Shown piece by piece: positions 50,224 through 57,786 of a stretch of DNA of 64,000 nucleotides. The position numbers and the translations under genes were made by a program. Numbering within the stretch: position 1 is the stretch's first letter; the number at the start of each line of letters is the position of its first letter. The stretch spans positions 58,923 to 122,922 of the forward strand of contig CAYZCX010000001.1 in the NCBI GenBank assembly GCA_964477195.1, written 5' to 3'. The notes under the pieces were generated by a model. The model did not search any database, was not told where the DNA came from, and saw nothing but the letters and a program-made list of their open reading frames with translations. This stretch comes from JALRBM01 sp964477195 (GTDB lineage: Bacteria > Patescibacteriota > Saccharimonadia > Saccharimonadales > Saccharimonadaceae).

Positions 50224-51502
50224 TTGCCTGCTGGTAACTCTCTAGAGAGTGCGTCGTATCATCTGTGAGGCGGGTAAGGAGGGTAAAAAGCTCACCATCT
50301 TCACGTAATAGCTGGCTTTTCAGAAAAGCTGTTTTTGCCTGGTTAGTATGCCGCTCGATAAGGAGAGTAGTTGATTGGATGGTATGGTTCCAAAAGTAAG
50401 GTCGCAACTGAGAGATAAGTGTAGAGGTCATATAACTGCCGGGGAGGATTTTCGCCGTACGTAGCAGAGAAGCAACAACGGTGCTGCATTGTCCCGAGCT
50501 TAGGTCTTCTTGCCAATCCAGCAGATCGTCACTGAGCTGACGTGCGATAAGGTAATGACGAAAAGCCTTTTCGATAGAGTTAATCTGCTCACGGTGATAG
50601 CCAGCAAGGTGACAAAGGGCAAGCGGTCCAAGGGCGTGTCCAAAAGAACGGCGGGCGAGAATAGTGTGTTGGTGGTAGAGAGGGAGGGAAGAAATTGTCA
50701 CTGTCTCTCCTTCCCTTTTTAACTTGGCGTAATGCATTTCCCAGGCGTTGGCCGTATCCATCGCAGTAAATGTTGCCTGGATTTTTTTGAGGAATGGGTG
50801 GTAGGAGGAAAAGAGCGATTGGTAGTGTGAGATCGCAAGTCGCATGGTGGCGTTTGCAACCGGTAGTTGTGAGGTAATTGACTCGCCATCCAGTAGGTGG
50901 TCATAGATAGTATAAGCGATCCAGCAATAGATATTGGCTTGTCCGAGCGTAGTGAGCGGGGAGGGCGGAGATGATATAAGGGAAGTAGAGAAGAAGGTGG
51001 AGAGGAGAGCAATCTCCTCATTTTTATCGGCATGTCTGATGCGGTTGAGAAAGGAGAGCGCGGAGTCGCGGAGGGGTTGGTCAAAAAGGCAAAGCTCGGC
51101 GTGCGCTTGCTCATAGATTATTCTTGAGCGCACAAGGTATGGCGGAAGAGATGTATTTGAAACAGAAAACTCATCGTATTTTTTGAGAAGTGGCGCCGAA
51201 AAAACGTGAGGAGATTGATGACGAAGCTTGGCTATGTAATGTGTGAGTCCCGGAAGAGGCAGACGAAGATAGGCGAAGAGGTATCCGATAGCAAGATTGG
51301 TAGCGGGGTCGATAACTTTCTCAGAATTATAGTAGGGTCCGCCTGGGGCGACTTCGGTCTGGATGAGTCGCTTGGCAAGGTGGGCGAGGATGATTCCGCT
51401 GGGTTTGCGGTGATGCTCCAGGCAGTCGTCGACAATCGCGATGCATACTTTGTCGAACGGCCCCTTCCCTACCCACTCGGGTGTGATAGATATTGGTTTC
51501 AT
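50174..51502 (-). CDS. Isoprenoid-synthase-fold protein, candidate ComQ-like peptide prenyltransferase
   Basis: The 442-residue protein has two aspartate-rich motifs spaced as in class I isoprenoid synthases: YDHLLDGE (D201, D205) and QLSDDLLDWQED (residues 322-333). The second resembles the QLxxxLRDxxED of phytoene/squalene synthases and the DDxxD of prenyl synthases. Both would bind diphosphate through Mg2+. The first 150 residues (with VAPGGPYYN and NLAIGYLFAYLRL) look like an alpha-helical terpene-cyclase-type domain. ComQ of Bacillus (about 300 residues) has the same kind of core. The gene overlaps the histidine kinase stop (ATGA), in an operon with a W-F-D-ending peptide and response regulator. 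Confidence 0.7.
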   Translation of the reverse strand: MKPISITPEWVGKGPFDKVCIAIVDDCLEHHRKPSGIILAHLAKRLIQTEVAPGGPYYNSEKVIDPATNLAIGYLFAYLRLPLPGLTHYIAKLRHQSPHVFSAPLLKKYDEFSVSNTSLPPYLVRSRIIYEQAHAELCLFDQPLRDSALSFLNRIRHADKNEEIALLSTFFSTSLISSPPSPLTTLGQANIYCWIAYTIYDHLLDGESITSQLPVANATMRLAISHYQSLFSSYHPFLKKIQATFTAMDTANAWEMHYAKLKREGETVTISSLPLYHQHTILARRSFGHALGPLALCHLAGYHREQINSIEKAFRHYLIARQLSDDLLDWQEDLSSGQCSTVVASLLRTAKILPGSYMTSTLISQLRPYFWNHTIQSTTLLIERHTNQAKTAFLKSQLLREDGELFTLLTRLTDDTTHSLESYQQANDFSATYKKLSSSNVH

Positions 51503-52890
51503 TGGTGTGTTTTTGGGAGGCAGAGAACAAATTCCGTCGCGTCAGTGGTGTCCGCTAAAGATAAGGTTCCTTTGAAATGTGTCTCAGTGATCTTTCGAGC
51601 TATAAACAATCCAATACCGAGTCCTTCTTTTTTTGTGCTGTAGTGGGGAGTGAATATCTGACGGCGCTGTACGGCTGTAATGCCACTTCCCTGGTCACGA
51701 ATCCGGATGACAAGATCGCTTTGGGTGGATTCAAGGCGTACGAGGACTTCTTTTTTTGTGTCAGATTTGCCAGCGTAAGCTTCGATAGCGTTTCGTATGA
51801 GGATTCCGGCGACGTGGCTAAGACGCAGCGGATCTCCATAGGTTGTGAGTGATTTTTCGGGGCTATCGAGGGTAACGGTGACACCTGTATCGGTAGCTTT
51901 TGATGCGTTGATCTTGATCGTATCTTTAAGACAGGTCGCCACGTTAAAGCGACGCTGGTCGCTTTTTCCATGGAGTTGTTTGCGGACCTGGTCGATGACG
52001 CGATCGAAATAGCCGATACTTTCTTCGACTCGTCGGACGGTCTTTGTGTGCTGTTCTCTTTTTAGGTCAGCAATGTCGAAGTTGAGGACAGAGAGATGAT
52101 TGGCGAGATCATGGAGGAGGGCCGTACTGAGTTGTCCCATCTCGGCAAATTGATACAATTGCTCCATTTCTTCTAGCTGGGCTTTTTGGAGTTGTTGGGT
52201 TCTTTCGCGGACACGATCTTCGAGCGATTCTTTTTCTTTGATAAGTGCTTGTTCGGCTCGCCTACTCTTTAAAAAGAGATATTCTGTCTGCCTCCCAAAC
52301 AGCCATGAGATAAGAGCGAGGACACTGAGAAGCGCGCTATAGGCGACGGCATCACCGAAGTGCGAAGGATTTGGCGTCGTCGAAAATAAGGCCATATGAT
52401 GGGAGGTGATATACGTTTGTATCAAAAATATCGAGATAATGGCAAGAATTGCCGTATAAAGCGTATGTCGGGCACCAAGTAAAATGCCTGCCAGGATAAT
52501 CGTAATGGCCAAGATAAGTAGGCCAAATGATGTATTGAGCCCCCAGCCCAGGAGAACAATCACCGAAATAAAGAAATAGAAGAATATAAGCAACCGAGAG
52601 GCAAGCGCCAATCTGCCGCGTTTCCACAAGAAATGGGCCAGGGTAAAGTAGGCGAGGCTCACGATACATAGCAGAATACGACTGATGACGTACGTATTGT
52701 GAAACACCACACAGCTGATAAGCAAGAGAACGGCAACAATAGTAACGAGAATGAACGAGCCGATAAGCAGGCTTTTAAAAACAGTCCTGTATTCATCGGA
52801 AGGGTGAACTGCTGAATCTTGTGGCCACGAAGAACTTTGCTGATGCTCTACGATTGTTTTCTGCTTTCGCTGTTTCATTTTGAATAACAT
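51499..52890 (-). CDS. Membrane sensor histidine kinase (six TM helices)
   Basis: The 463-residue protein has six predicted membrane helices (about residues 40-63, 70-90, 98-117, 121-141, 143-162, 182-198) with very short outside loops, a coiled coil (205-245), then a kinase core. His260 lies in the H box ALLHDLANHL. The N box is LIRNAIEAY, G1 is RDQGSGI and G2 is KEGLGIGLFIARK. A sensor made only of membrane helices suits a hydrophobic or membrane-partitioned ligand, as in ComP and AgrC. It is preceded by the 36-residue peptide gene and overlaps the isoprenoid-synthase-like gene. Confidence 0.9.
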   Translation of the reverse strand: MLFKMKQRKQKTIVEHQQSSSWPQDSAVHPSDEYRTVFKSLLIGSFILVTIVAVLLLISCVVFHNTYVISRILLCIVSLAYFTLAHFLWKRGRLALASRLLIFFYFFISVIVLLGWGLNTSFGLLILAITIILAGILLGARHTLYTAILAIISIFLIQTYITSHHMALFSTTPNPSHFGDAVAYSALLSVLALISWLFGRQTEYLFLKSRRAEQALIKEKESLEDRVRERTQQLQKAQLEEMEQLYQFAEMGQLSTALLHDLANHLSVLNFDIADLKREQHTKTVRRVEESIGYFDRVIDQVRKQLHGKSDQRRFNVATCLKDTIKINASKATDTGVTVTLDSPEKSLTTYGDPLRLSHVAGILIRNAIEAYAGKSDTKKEVLVRLESTQSDLVIRIRDQGSGITAVQRRQIFTPHYSTKKEGLGIGLFIARKITETHFKGTLSLADTTDATEFVLCLPKTHQ

Positions 52891-52923
52891 ATCCTCTTAG
52901 AGAATACAGGAATTCCGCGATAA

Positions 52924-53034
52924 TTAATCAAACCACGGAGCGGCGGGACTGATCTGCTCTACGAGATGTTGCTCGACTACCTCGGGGTTTCGCGCGTCGA
53001 TGTCGGTGAGAAGTGTATATAGCGTTTCTTCCAT
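52924..53034 (-). CDS. 36-residue peptide, candidate ComX-like pre-pheromone
   Basis: The frame starts 11 bases after the response regulator stop, behind a strong AGGAGGATC site, and ends 33 bases before the kinase. The product is acidic and helical, without a signal peptide, and ends SPAAPWFD. Its single Trp is third from the C-terminus, where most Bacillus ComX pheromones carry the Trp that ComQ modifies with a farnesyl or geranyl group (for example the ending RQWGD). Its position between regulator and sensor, beside an isoprenoid-synthase-like gene, makes it a strong candidate for a prenylated signal peptide. Function is inferred. Confidence 0.72.
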   Translation of the reverse strand: MEETLYTLLTDIDARNPEVVEQHLVEQISPAAPWFD

Positions 53035-53045
53035 TGATGATCCTC

Positions 53046-53720
53046 CTATGTATTATCGTCAACCATATAGCCGACGCCATATGCTGTTTTGATGAGTGGT
53101 GTGTCAAATGGTTTATCGATTTTGTCACGCAGGTATTTTATATGGACATCGATGGTATTATGCCAGCTCTCCTTGGTCGTATCCCAGGCATGATCGAGAA
53201 TCATAGTGCGCGTCACAGCCCGACCTCGATTTGTGACGAGATACTCGAGAATGTCGAACTCTTTTCGTCGTAGGGAAATGAGCTTGCCACCTCGTTCAAC
53301 ACGGCGTTGGTTGACGTCGATAACGAGGTCTTTTACTTTGAGAATGTGACGGTTATAGCCCTGGCGATGACGACGAAAAAGTGCATGAATACGCGCCGTT
53401 AGCTCTTTGGGGTCAAATGGTTTTACTAGGAAATCGTCGGCGCCGCAGTCAAGCAGGCTGACGCGGCTATTACTGTCTTTTTCACCAGAGATGACAAGAA
53501 TGGGCGTTGTGAGCTGAGCTTTTCGAAGCGCTTTACAGATATCACGACCGTGCGCGTCAGGAAGATTGAGATCAAGGAGTATGAGTGCATACGTCATGGC
53601 GAGCGCTTTGGTTTTCCCCTCTTCTCCTGTCGATGCTATATCGACGACGAAGTTTTTTCCAAGGTGATACTTCACTCGCTCGGCTAGGCGAAGATTGTCT
53701 TCGATGAGCAATATTTTCAT
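53046..53720 (-). CDS. OmpR/PhoB-type response regulator
   Basis: The 224-residue protein has a receiver domain (acidic pair E7/D8, phospho-acceptor D50 in LILLDLNLP, Lys in VKPFDP about 106) and a winged-helix effector domain (RRKEFDILEYLVTNRGRAVTR, then DVHIKYLRDKIDKP and TAYGVGYMV). It should act on DNA as a dimer at direct repeats about 11 bases apart, as seen upstream of this gene. It is the first gene of the operon with the peptide, kinase and isoprenoid-synthase-like protein. ComA of Bacillus is of another class (NarL), so the regulator type differs. Confidence 0.93.
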   Translation of the reverse strand: MKILLIEDNLRLAERVKYHLGKNFVVDIASTGEEGKTKALAMTYALILLDLNLPDAHGRDICKALRKAQLTTPILVISGEKDSNSRVSLLDCGADDFLVKPFDPKELTARIHALFRRHRQGYNRHILKVKDLVIDVNQRRVERGGKLISLRRKEFDILEYLVTNRGRAVTRTMILDHAWDTTKESWHNTIDVHIKYLRDKIDKPFDTPLIKTAYGVGYMVDDNT

Positions 53721-53768
53721 TTGTTTTACCTTAATTTCAATAAGAAATACACGTTTACTCTTTAGCTA

Positions 53769-53831
53769 TTATACGTTCTAAATATTAAATCAATATTAAA
53801 ACGACAGATTGGTTTAATCAGTGTTTAATAC
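53769..53831 (-). promoter_or_regulatory. Signalling operon promoter with two pairs of 11-bp direct repeats
   Basis: On the minus strand TATAAT lies at 53769-53774. Just upstream, AATATTAAA occurs at 53781 and 53792 (plus-strand reading), an 11-base period that covers the -35 region. A second pair, TTTAAT at 53813 and 53824, has the same period. Direct repeats one helical turn apart are the normal binding sites of OmpR/PhoB regulators. Confidence 0.6.
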
Positions 53832-53864
53832 TTTGAGCAAGTACTGGGAAGGAAGATCAATAAT

Positions 53865-53918
53865 AAAAGTAGAGCCTCGTCCTGAGAAGGAGCGAAGCTC
53901 TACTTTTTGGGACGAGGC
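53865..53918 (-). terminator. Terminator with pseudoknot-like complementarity
   Basis: On the minus strand the RNA holds GCCTCGTCC, AAAAGTAGAGC, GGACGAGGC and GCTCTACTTTT in that order. The first pairs with the third (9 bp) and the second with the fourth (11 bp, sharing two bases), which gives either an H-type pseudoknot or two alternative hairpins. The last stem, followed by ATTATT, can terminate the 53921 transcript. Confidence 0.6.
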
Positions 53919-53920
53919 GA

Positions 53921-54226
53921 TCAGATTTTCTGGAAGGTATAGGTGTTGTCGCCGGTTCGCAGACCGTACTCGTGAGCGAGCCGCATGAGGCTCATCGTGA
54001 GTTCGAGGTGGTGAATGTTACGACGCGCTTCATCGACTTCCACGGTTACCTTTGCGCCCGAGTCTAGATTTGCCGCTTTCTCCTGTGCCTGTGCAAGAAG
54101 GTGGCGGGCGAGGTCATCCGAACTTGTGGTCGAGGCGTAGAACGGGCGGCCGCCTGTCTCGAGCTTGAGCACTTCACCGGATACCTCCGGTTTGGGCTTT
54201 CCTAGCCCTCTCAGGTATTCGAACAC
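53921..54226 (-). CDS. Orphan GC-rich protein of unknown function
   Basis: The 101-residue soluble protein starts with GTG after a GGAGAGGAG site. It has a beta-like part (LKLETGGRPFYASTTS), a helix (DDLARHLLAQAQEKAANL) and a second helix (NIHHLELTMSLMRLAHEYG). No known family. A TATACT promoter lies about 40 bases upstream and a complex hairpin closes the unit. GC-rich codon use as in the other orphans. Confidence 0.65.
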   Translation of the reverse strand: MFEYLRGLGKPKPEVSGEVLKLETGGRPFYASTTSSDDLARHLLAQAQEKAANLDSGAKVTVEVDEARRNIHHLELTMSLMRLAHEYGLRTGDNTYTFQKI

Positions 54227-54281
54227 GGCGCTCCTCTCCTAGGGAATAGGATACTAAAAGTATAGCATGACATAAAAATAA

Positions 54282-54369
54282 CCTCATCATCTGATGAGGG
54301 GAGACTGATCTCTCGGCCGCCGCAGGAAATGCGGCGGGCCGAGAGGGTAGCGTATATATCACACGCTAC
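54282..54369 (-). terminator. Three consecutive hairpins after the 54383 gene
   Basis: In minus-strand order: GTAGCGT/ACGCTAC, a GC-rich hairpin CTCTCGGCC(C)GCCGCA/TGCGGCGGCCGAGAG, and CCTCATC/GATGAGG followed by TTATTTTT. The last can terminate; the first two make an unusually stable 3' end. Confidence 0.7.
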
Positions 54370-54382
54370 GATGTTGCTGTGC

Positions 54383-54670
54383 TCAGTTCTTCTTGAGGGC
54401 CACGTAGCTGATGACCACGTGACTGCGCTCCACCTTGAAGGCGATGTCGCAGAGACCGTACTTCTCGTCGTTGTAGACGAAGTGACGCTTTCCCTTGAAG
54501 AGGCTGTCCCGGTCCGTGATCTCCTTGCCGACGTTGTAGGGGTTGTTCCCCAACACGGCGGAGAGTCGGTCCAGGAAGTCGCCCTGCTCGTTGGTCTGAA
54601 TGAGCCCCCTCTCCTTCAGCTCATTGCTGATGGCGGGGTGGGTGACGAACTTGTACTCGCGGTCGGGCAC
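54383..54670 (-). CDS. Orphan GC-rich protein of unknown function
   Basis: The 95-residue protein starts with GTG (product MPDREYKFVTHP). The order looks like strand, helix (AISNELKERGLI), helix (DFLDRLSAVLG), then three strands (RHFVYNDEKYGLCDIAFKV, HVVISYVAL). It has one Cys and no membrane helix. Promoter TTGACT with TTAATAT-type -10 lies about 45 bases upstream. No family recognised; part of the orphan set. Confidence 0.65.
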   Translation of the reverse strand: MPDREYKFVTHPAISNELKERGLIQTNEQGDFLDRLSAVLGNNPYNVGKEITDRDSLFKGKRHFVYNDEKYGLCDIAFKVERSHVVISYVALKKN

Positions 54671-54785
54671 GTTCTACTCCATTCACTTGAACACTGCTAC
54701 CTTACTATATTAACATATTTAGTATAATAAGTCAAGATTACCTCATTAGGCTATAAGAGAGAGAAAGAGTAAAATAAACAAGATT

Positions 54786-55424
54786 ATGGATGTATTTACG
54801 GAAGAAGACTTAGTAAAACTATGCGATGACGTGGGACAGATGGATCCTGATTTACATACTATTATCGATAGGTTTGGCTATCCCCCATTTTGGTCACGGC
54901 CAAATACTTTTGAGTCACTTGTGCATATTATCCTTGAGCAACAGGTATCATTGGCGTCGGCTGCAGCGACGCTTGAGAAGCTCCGGGCAAAAGTAGAACT
55001 CATTACTCCTGAGAATATATTGAAGTTATCTGACGAAGAGCTGCGAGAAGCAACGTTCAGTCGCCAAAAAACCGCGTATGTGAGGCATCTCAGTGAAAAG
55101 ATGAGGGATAAGCATATCGAGCTCGAAAAACTCGAGGTGTTATCGAATGATGCGATACGTGAGACACTTATCGGGCTAAAAGGGATTGGAAACTGGACGA
55201 TAGACATTTATCTTATTATGGTGCTTCATCGGACGGATGTTTTCCCGGTGGGGGATTTGGCTGCGGTCAATGCCCTGAAAAGATTGAAAGGTATAGATAC
55301 ATCTCAAAGTGGTGAAATACTGACATCTGTTGTGCAAGCGTGGTCGCCTCGCCGGTCTATTGCAACGATGTTATTGTGGCACTATTATCTTTCGGATCCT
55401 TATCGACGCAAAAAGAAGGTCTAA
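54786..55424 (+). CDS. DNA-3-methyladenine glycosylase II-like (AlkA family), second copy
   Basis: The 212-residue HhH-GPD glycosylase has IILEQQVSLASAAATL, the hairpin LKGIGNWTIDIYLI and the catalytic Asp in PVGDLAAVNA. It resembles the 34246 protein but differs in many positions, so it is a distinct paralogue. It should excise alkylated bases. Its last 68 bases overlap the convergent cysteine synthase-rhodanese gene, which is unusual. TAAAAT lies about ten bases before the ATG. Confidence 0.88.
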   Translation: MDVFTEEDLVKLCDDVGQMDPDLHTIIDRFGYPPFWSRPNTFESLVHIILEQQVSLASAAATLEKLRAKVELITPENILKLSDEELREATFSRQKTAYVRHLSEKMRDKHIELEKLEVLSNDAIRETLIGLKGIGNWTIDIYLIMVLHRTDVFPVGDLAAVNALKRLKGIDTSQSGEILTSVVQAWSPRRSIATMLLWHYYLSDPYRRKKKV

Positions 55425-56760
55425 TTCTTGGATACCCTAAGGCTGACCACTCAATCAGCCCACCTTTCATATTTAAAGCGTTGATATTCATACGTCGCGC
55501 TAAGTCAGTAGCACGAGCGCTTCGATTACCACTGCGGCATACAAATATGACTTGAGCACGATCATCGCCTGGTCTTGTCTTGATCCAGTCGGGAAGTGTT
55601 GCAAGAGGGATGTTGGTAGAATTGGGGATATGGTGATCGTGGAATTCGGCGGGTTCACGAACATCTATAAGGAGTACGTCTTCTGTGCGATTAAGGACTT
55701 CGGTAGGGGTAATTTCTGGGACAGGTGAAGGGGGCGTCACTTCCCTGCCTTGTTGAAGATGACTATTTTCTATTTTGGCGAAGGCTTTCTGGCCCAGGAT
55801 TTTTGCATAGTCCGAGGCATAAGGAAAAGGGGTATCTGGGCAAATAAACACAACGTGTCGTCCGCGAAGCTGTTCGATTTCTCCCGACTGTTCCAATTGC
55901 TCAAGACGATGGAATGCACCGGCAAGTACGAAACCGGCACTCGGTCCTACTAAAAGTCCGTGGCGGATAAGAGAAAGGCTATGTGTATAGGCTTCTTTTT
56001 GGCTTACTTCTAAAGGTGGTTCGGTGAGGACGGTGTTCCAGGGAAGCGAGATTTCTTGTAGCCCATTGATTGTTCGCACGCCAGGAATAAGGTTATTGGG
56101 AGCCCGAATGACACCTGCAACTCTGAGATGGGGAAGTTTTTTTCGAAGGTAGCGTGCTGTGCCCAGGAGGGTGCCCGTGGTGCCAAGCCCTGCGCAAAGC
56201 ATCCCAAGGGTATCGCCAAGCTGATTGTAAAGTTGAGGGCCGGTGATATCTTCATGGGCTTTAGGGTTGGCTTCGTTGTCGTATTGTCCCAGGTTGATCG
56301 TATCTGGCCTCTCGCCTTCTCGACGTGCAACTGCTATCGCTCCATTTGGATCGTTTGGATCGGGGCAGATGGGCCCCTCGACAAGGCGTACTTTAACGCC
56401 AGCAAGTTGGAGAAGCGTCAATTTACCTTCGCTAACATCAGGTGAGGCAATAGCTTCTACGGATGTGGCACCGAAATGTGACGCAAGGAGTCCGAGACTC
56501 ATCGCGGTATTCCCAGAAGAAGCTTCGACGATGTGCTTCCCTTTGATATTTTTGGCACTTTCTAACATGCGCCAGGCGGGAAGGGACTTCACGTTGCCAA
56601 GTGGAAGGGTATTCATGAGCTTGGCATCGATATGGATATCGTAGGCATCAAGATAGGGATTGAGATCACGGGGGAGCTCGACGAGGGGAATATACCTGTC
56701 AGCGGTGGGGCGTAAGTAATCTGCGATCGCTGTGGCGCCGCTATAGTATTCTTTGTTCAT
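55357..56760 (-). CDS. Cysteine synthase-like PLP enzyme fused to a rhodanese domain
   Basis: The 467-residue protein has a fold type II PLP domain (about 1-330): PLP Lys in GNVKSLPAWRM, EASSGNTAMSLG and the phosphate loop AGLGTTGTLLG, as in cysteine synthase/cystathionine beta-synthase. A rhodanese domain (about 355-445) follows, with LLIDVREPAEF and the active-site loop VCRSGNRSAR carrying Cys. The fusion could make or break cysteine and pass sulfur on as persulfide. The start lies 3 bases after... the CooC-like gene stop on the same strand, so the CooC-like gene is upstream and both share a transcript. The 3' end overlaps the convergent alkA. Confidence 0.87.
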   Translation of the reverse strand: MNKEYYSGATAIADYLRPTADRYIPLVELPRDLNPYLDAYDIHIDAKLMNTLPLGNVKSLPAWRMLESAKNIKGKHIVEASSGNTAMSLGLLASHFGATSVEAIASPDVSEGKLTLLQLAGVKVRLVEGPICPDPNDPNGAIAVARREGERPDTINLGQYDNEANPKAHEDITGPQLYNQLGDTLGMLCAGLGTTGTLLGTARYLRKKLPHLRVAGVIRAPNNLIPGVRTINGLQEISLPWNTVLTEPPLEVSQKEAYTHSLSLIRHGLLVGPSAGFVLAGAFHRLEQLEQSGEIEQLRGRHVVFICPDTPFPYASDYAKILGQKAFAKIENSHLQQGREVTPPSPVPEITPTEVLNRTEDVLLIDVREPAEFHDHHIPNSTNIPLATLPDWIKTRPGDDRAQVIFVCRSGNRSARATDLARRMNINALNMKGGLIEWSALGYPRIRPSFCVDKDPKDNSATITSLQ

Positions 56761-56762
56761 AT

Positions 56763-57719
56763 TTATTCCTTAGGGTAAGTAAAACCGGGATCAATTTGTG
56801 ATGTCAGGTCACCGAAACGATCTTTTACGAATCCTTGACTTACATATGTTCTATGAAGTTTCCATAGGTTATTGAGTCGATGTTGCGTTGGGGAGGGATG
56901 CGTTATTAGGAGATCGGCGAGCCTCGCAAAAACCTGCTTATCACGTACGTCTAACTGATGAAAATCAAGGGGTGCCTGCCCTTTATCCACCTTTAGCAGG
57001 TGTGATGATCGTGAGAGTTGTCCGACTAGTCTTTTTGTATCGATTTTTGAGGTGATAAATGTGGTGTCTTCTTTGCTCTCTATTTTATTTGCAATGACAA
57101 ATAGCTTATCTGCGACCTCACTGTGTTTTGCAAGTCGCAGGTATTGTTCGTACACTGCGAGGCTTCGCATCGTGGGTTCAACAACAAAAACAAGCATGTC
57201 GAACTGTGAAAAGAGTGTGCTGGCAAATGCATCGGTGCCCGCGACCATGTCGGCGACTATGACACCTCGATCGATTGTGTGAGACAAGATGTTTTCGAGG
57301 ATTGAAAGATTGTTGTGGTAGCAACTTGACGCGATACCCTCCTCGGAGTAAGAGCCAACTGTCATAAGAGATAACGTATCGCTTACTTTTTGACTGTAAT
57401 GTGACATTAGCCAGTCGTCCGCGTTGGTAATATCGATAAGATTTGATCCGGCACCTGGCGGTGTGGATTTTTTAAAATGCGCATTACTTTTAATTCTGAT
57501 ATTCGTACCTCGAAGGTAGGTACGAATTGCTTCACTCGGCTGCTTTTCTGATAATAATTGGTGCTTCTGGGGTTTTGTGAGAGTGAGAAGTTCGGCCATA
57601 TGCATATTTATATCTGCATCGATGGCGAGGGTTGGGTGACTTTTGGATTGGTATTGGGCGAATAGCGACGAAGCTGTTGTTTTGCCGCTTCCACCCTTTC
57701 CTACAAATGCTATTTTCAT
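56763..57719 (-). CDS. CooC/MinD-like P-loop ATPase
   Basis: The 318-residue protein begins MKIAFVGKGGSGKTT, a deviant Walker A with the signature Lys, then LAIDADINMH (switch I). VIVADMVAGTDAF holds Walker B/switch II, and VFVVEPTMRS resembles CooC. CooC ATPases insert nickel into CO dehydrogenase, and relatives (NubA/Mrp, MinD) handle Fe-S clusters or positioning. No CO dehydrogenase is present here. Its pairing with a cysteine synthase-rhodanese and a divergent Fur-family gene suggests metal-cofactor or sulfur handling. A palindrome lies in the shared promoter. Confidence 0.82.
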   Translation of the reverse strand: MKIAFVGKGGSGKTTASSLFAQYQSKSHPTLAIDADINMHMAELLTLTKPQKHQLLSEKQPSEAIRTYLRGTNIRIKSNAHFKKSTPPGAGSNLIDITNADDWLMSHYSQKVSDTLSLMTVGSYSEEGIASSCYHNNLSILENILSHTIDRGVIVADMVAGTDAFASTLFSQFDMLVFVVEPTMRSLAVYEQYLRLAKHSEVADKLFVIANKIESKEDTTFITSKIDTKRLVGQLSRSSHLLKVDKGQAPLDFHQLDVRDKQVFARLADLLITHPSPTQHRLNNLWKLHRTYVSQGFVKDRFGDLTSQIDPGFTYPKE

Positions 57720-57746
57720 GTCTTATACTATGGGATACGATAGTTA

Positions 57747-57769
57747 TTATTGCAAACTTGTTGCAATAA
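57747..57769. promoter_or_regulatory. Inverted repeat, probable Fur-family operator
   Basis: TTATTGCAA and TTGCAATAA form a perfect 9-5-9 palindrome between the CooC-like gene and the divergent fur-family gene. It covers the -35 regions of both promoters, as expected for autoregulation and control of the neighbour. Confidence 0.65.
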
Positions 57770-57786
57770 GATGCTATACTGCAACT

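Noticed and set aside
52928..53128. 66-codon frame across the peptide gene region
   Set aside because: It overlaps the end of the response regulator in another phase, is Arg/His-rich and lacks a ribosome site. The 36-codon frame in the same place has a strong AGGAGGA site and was chosen.
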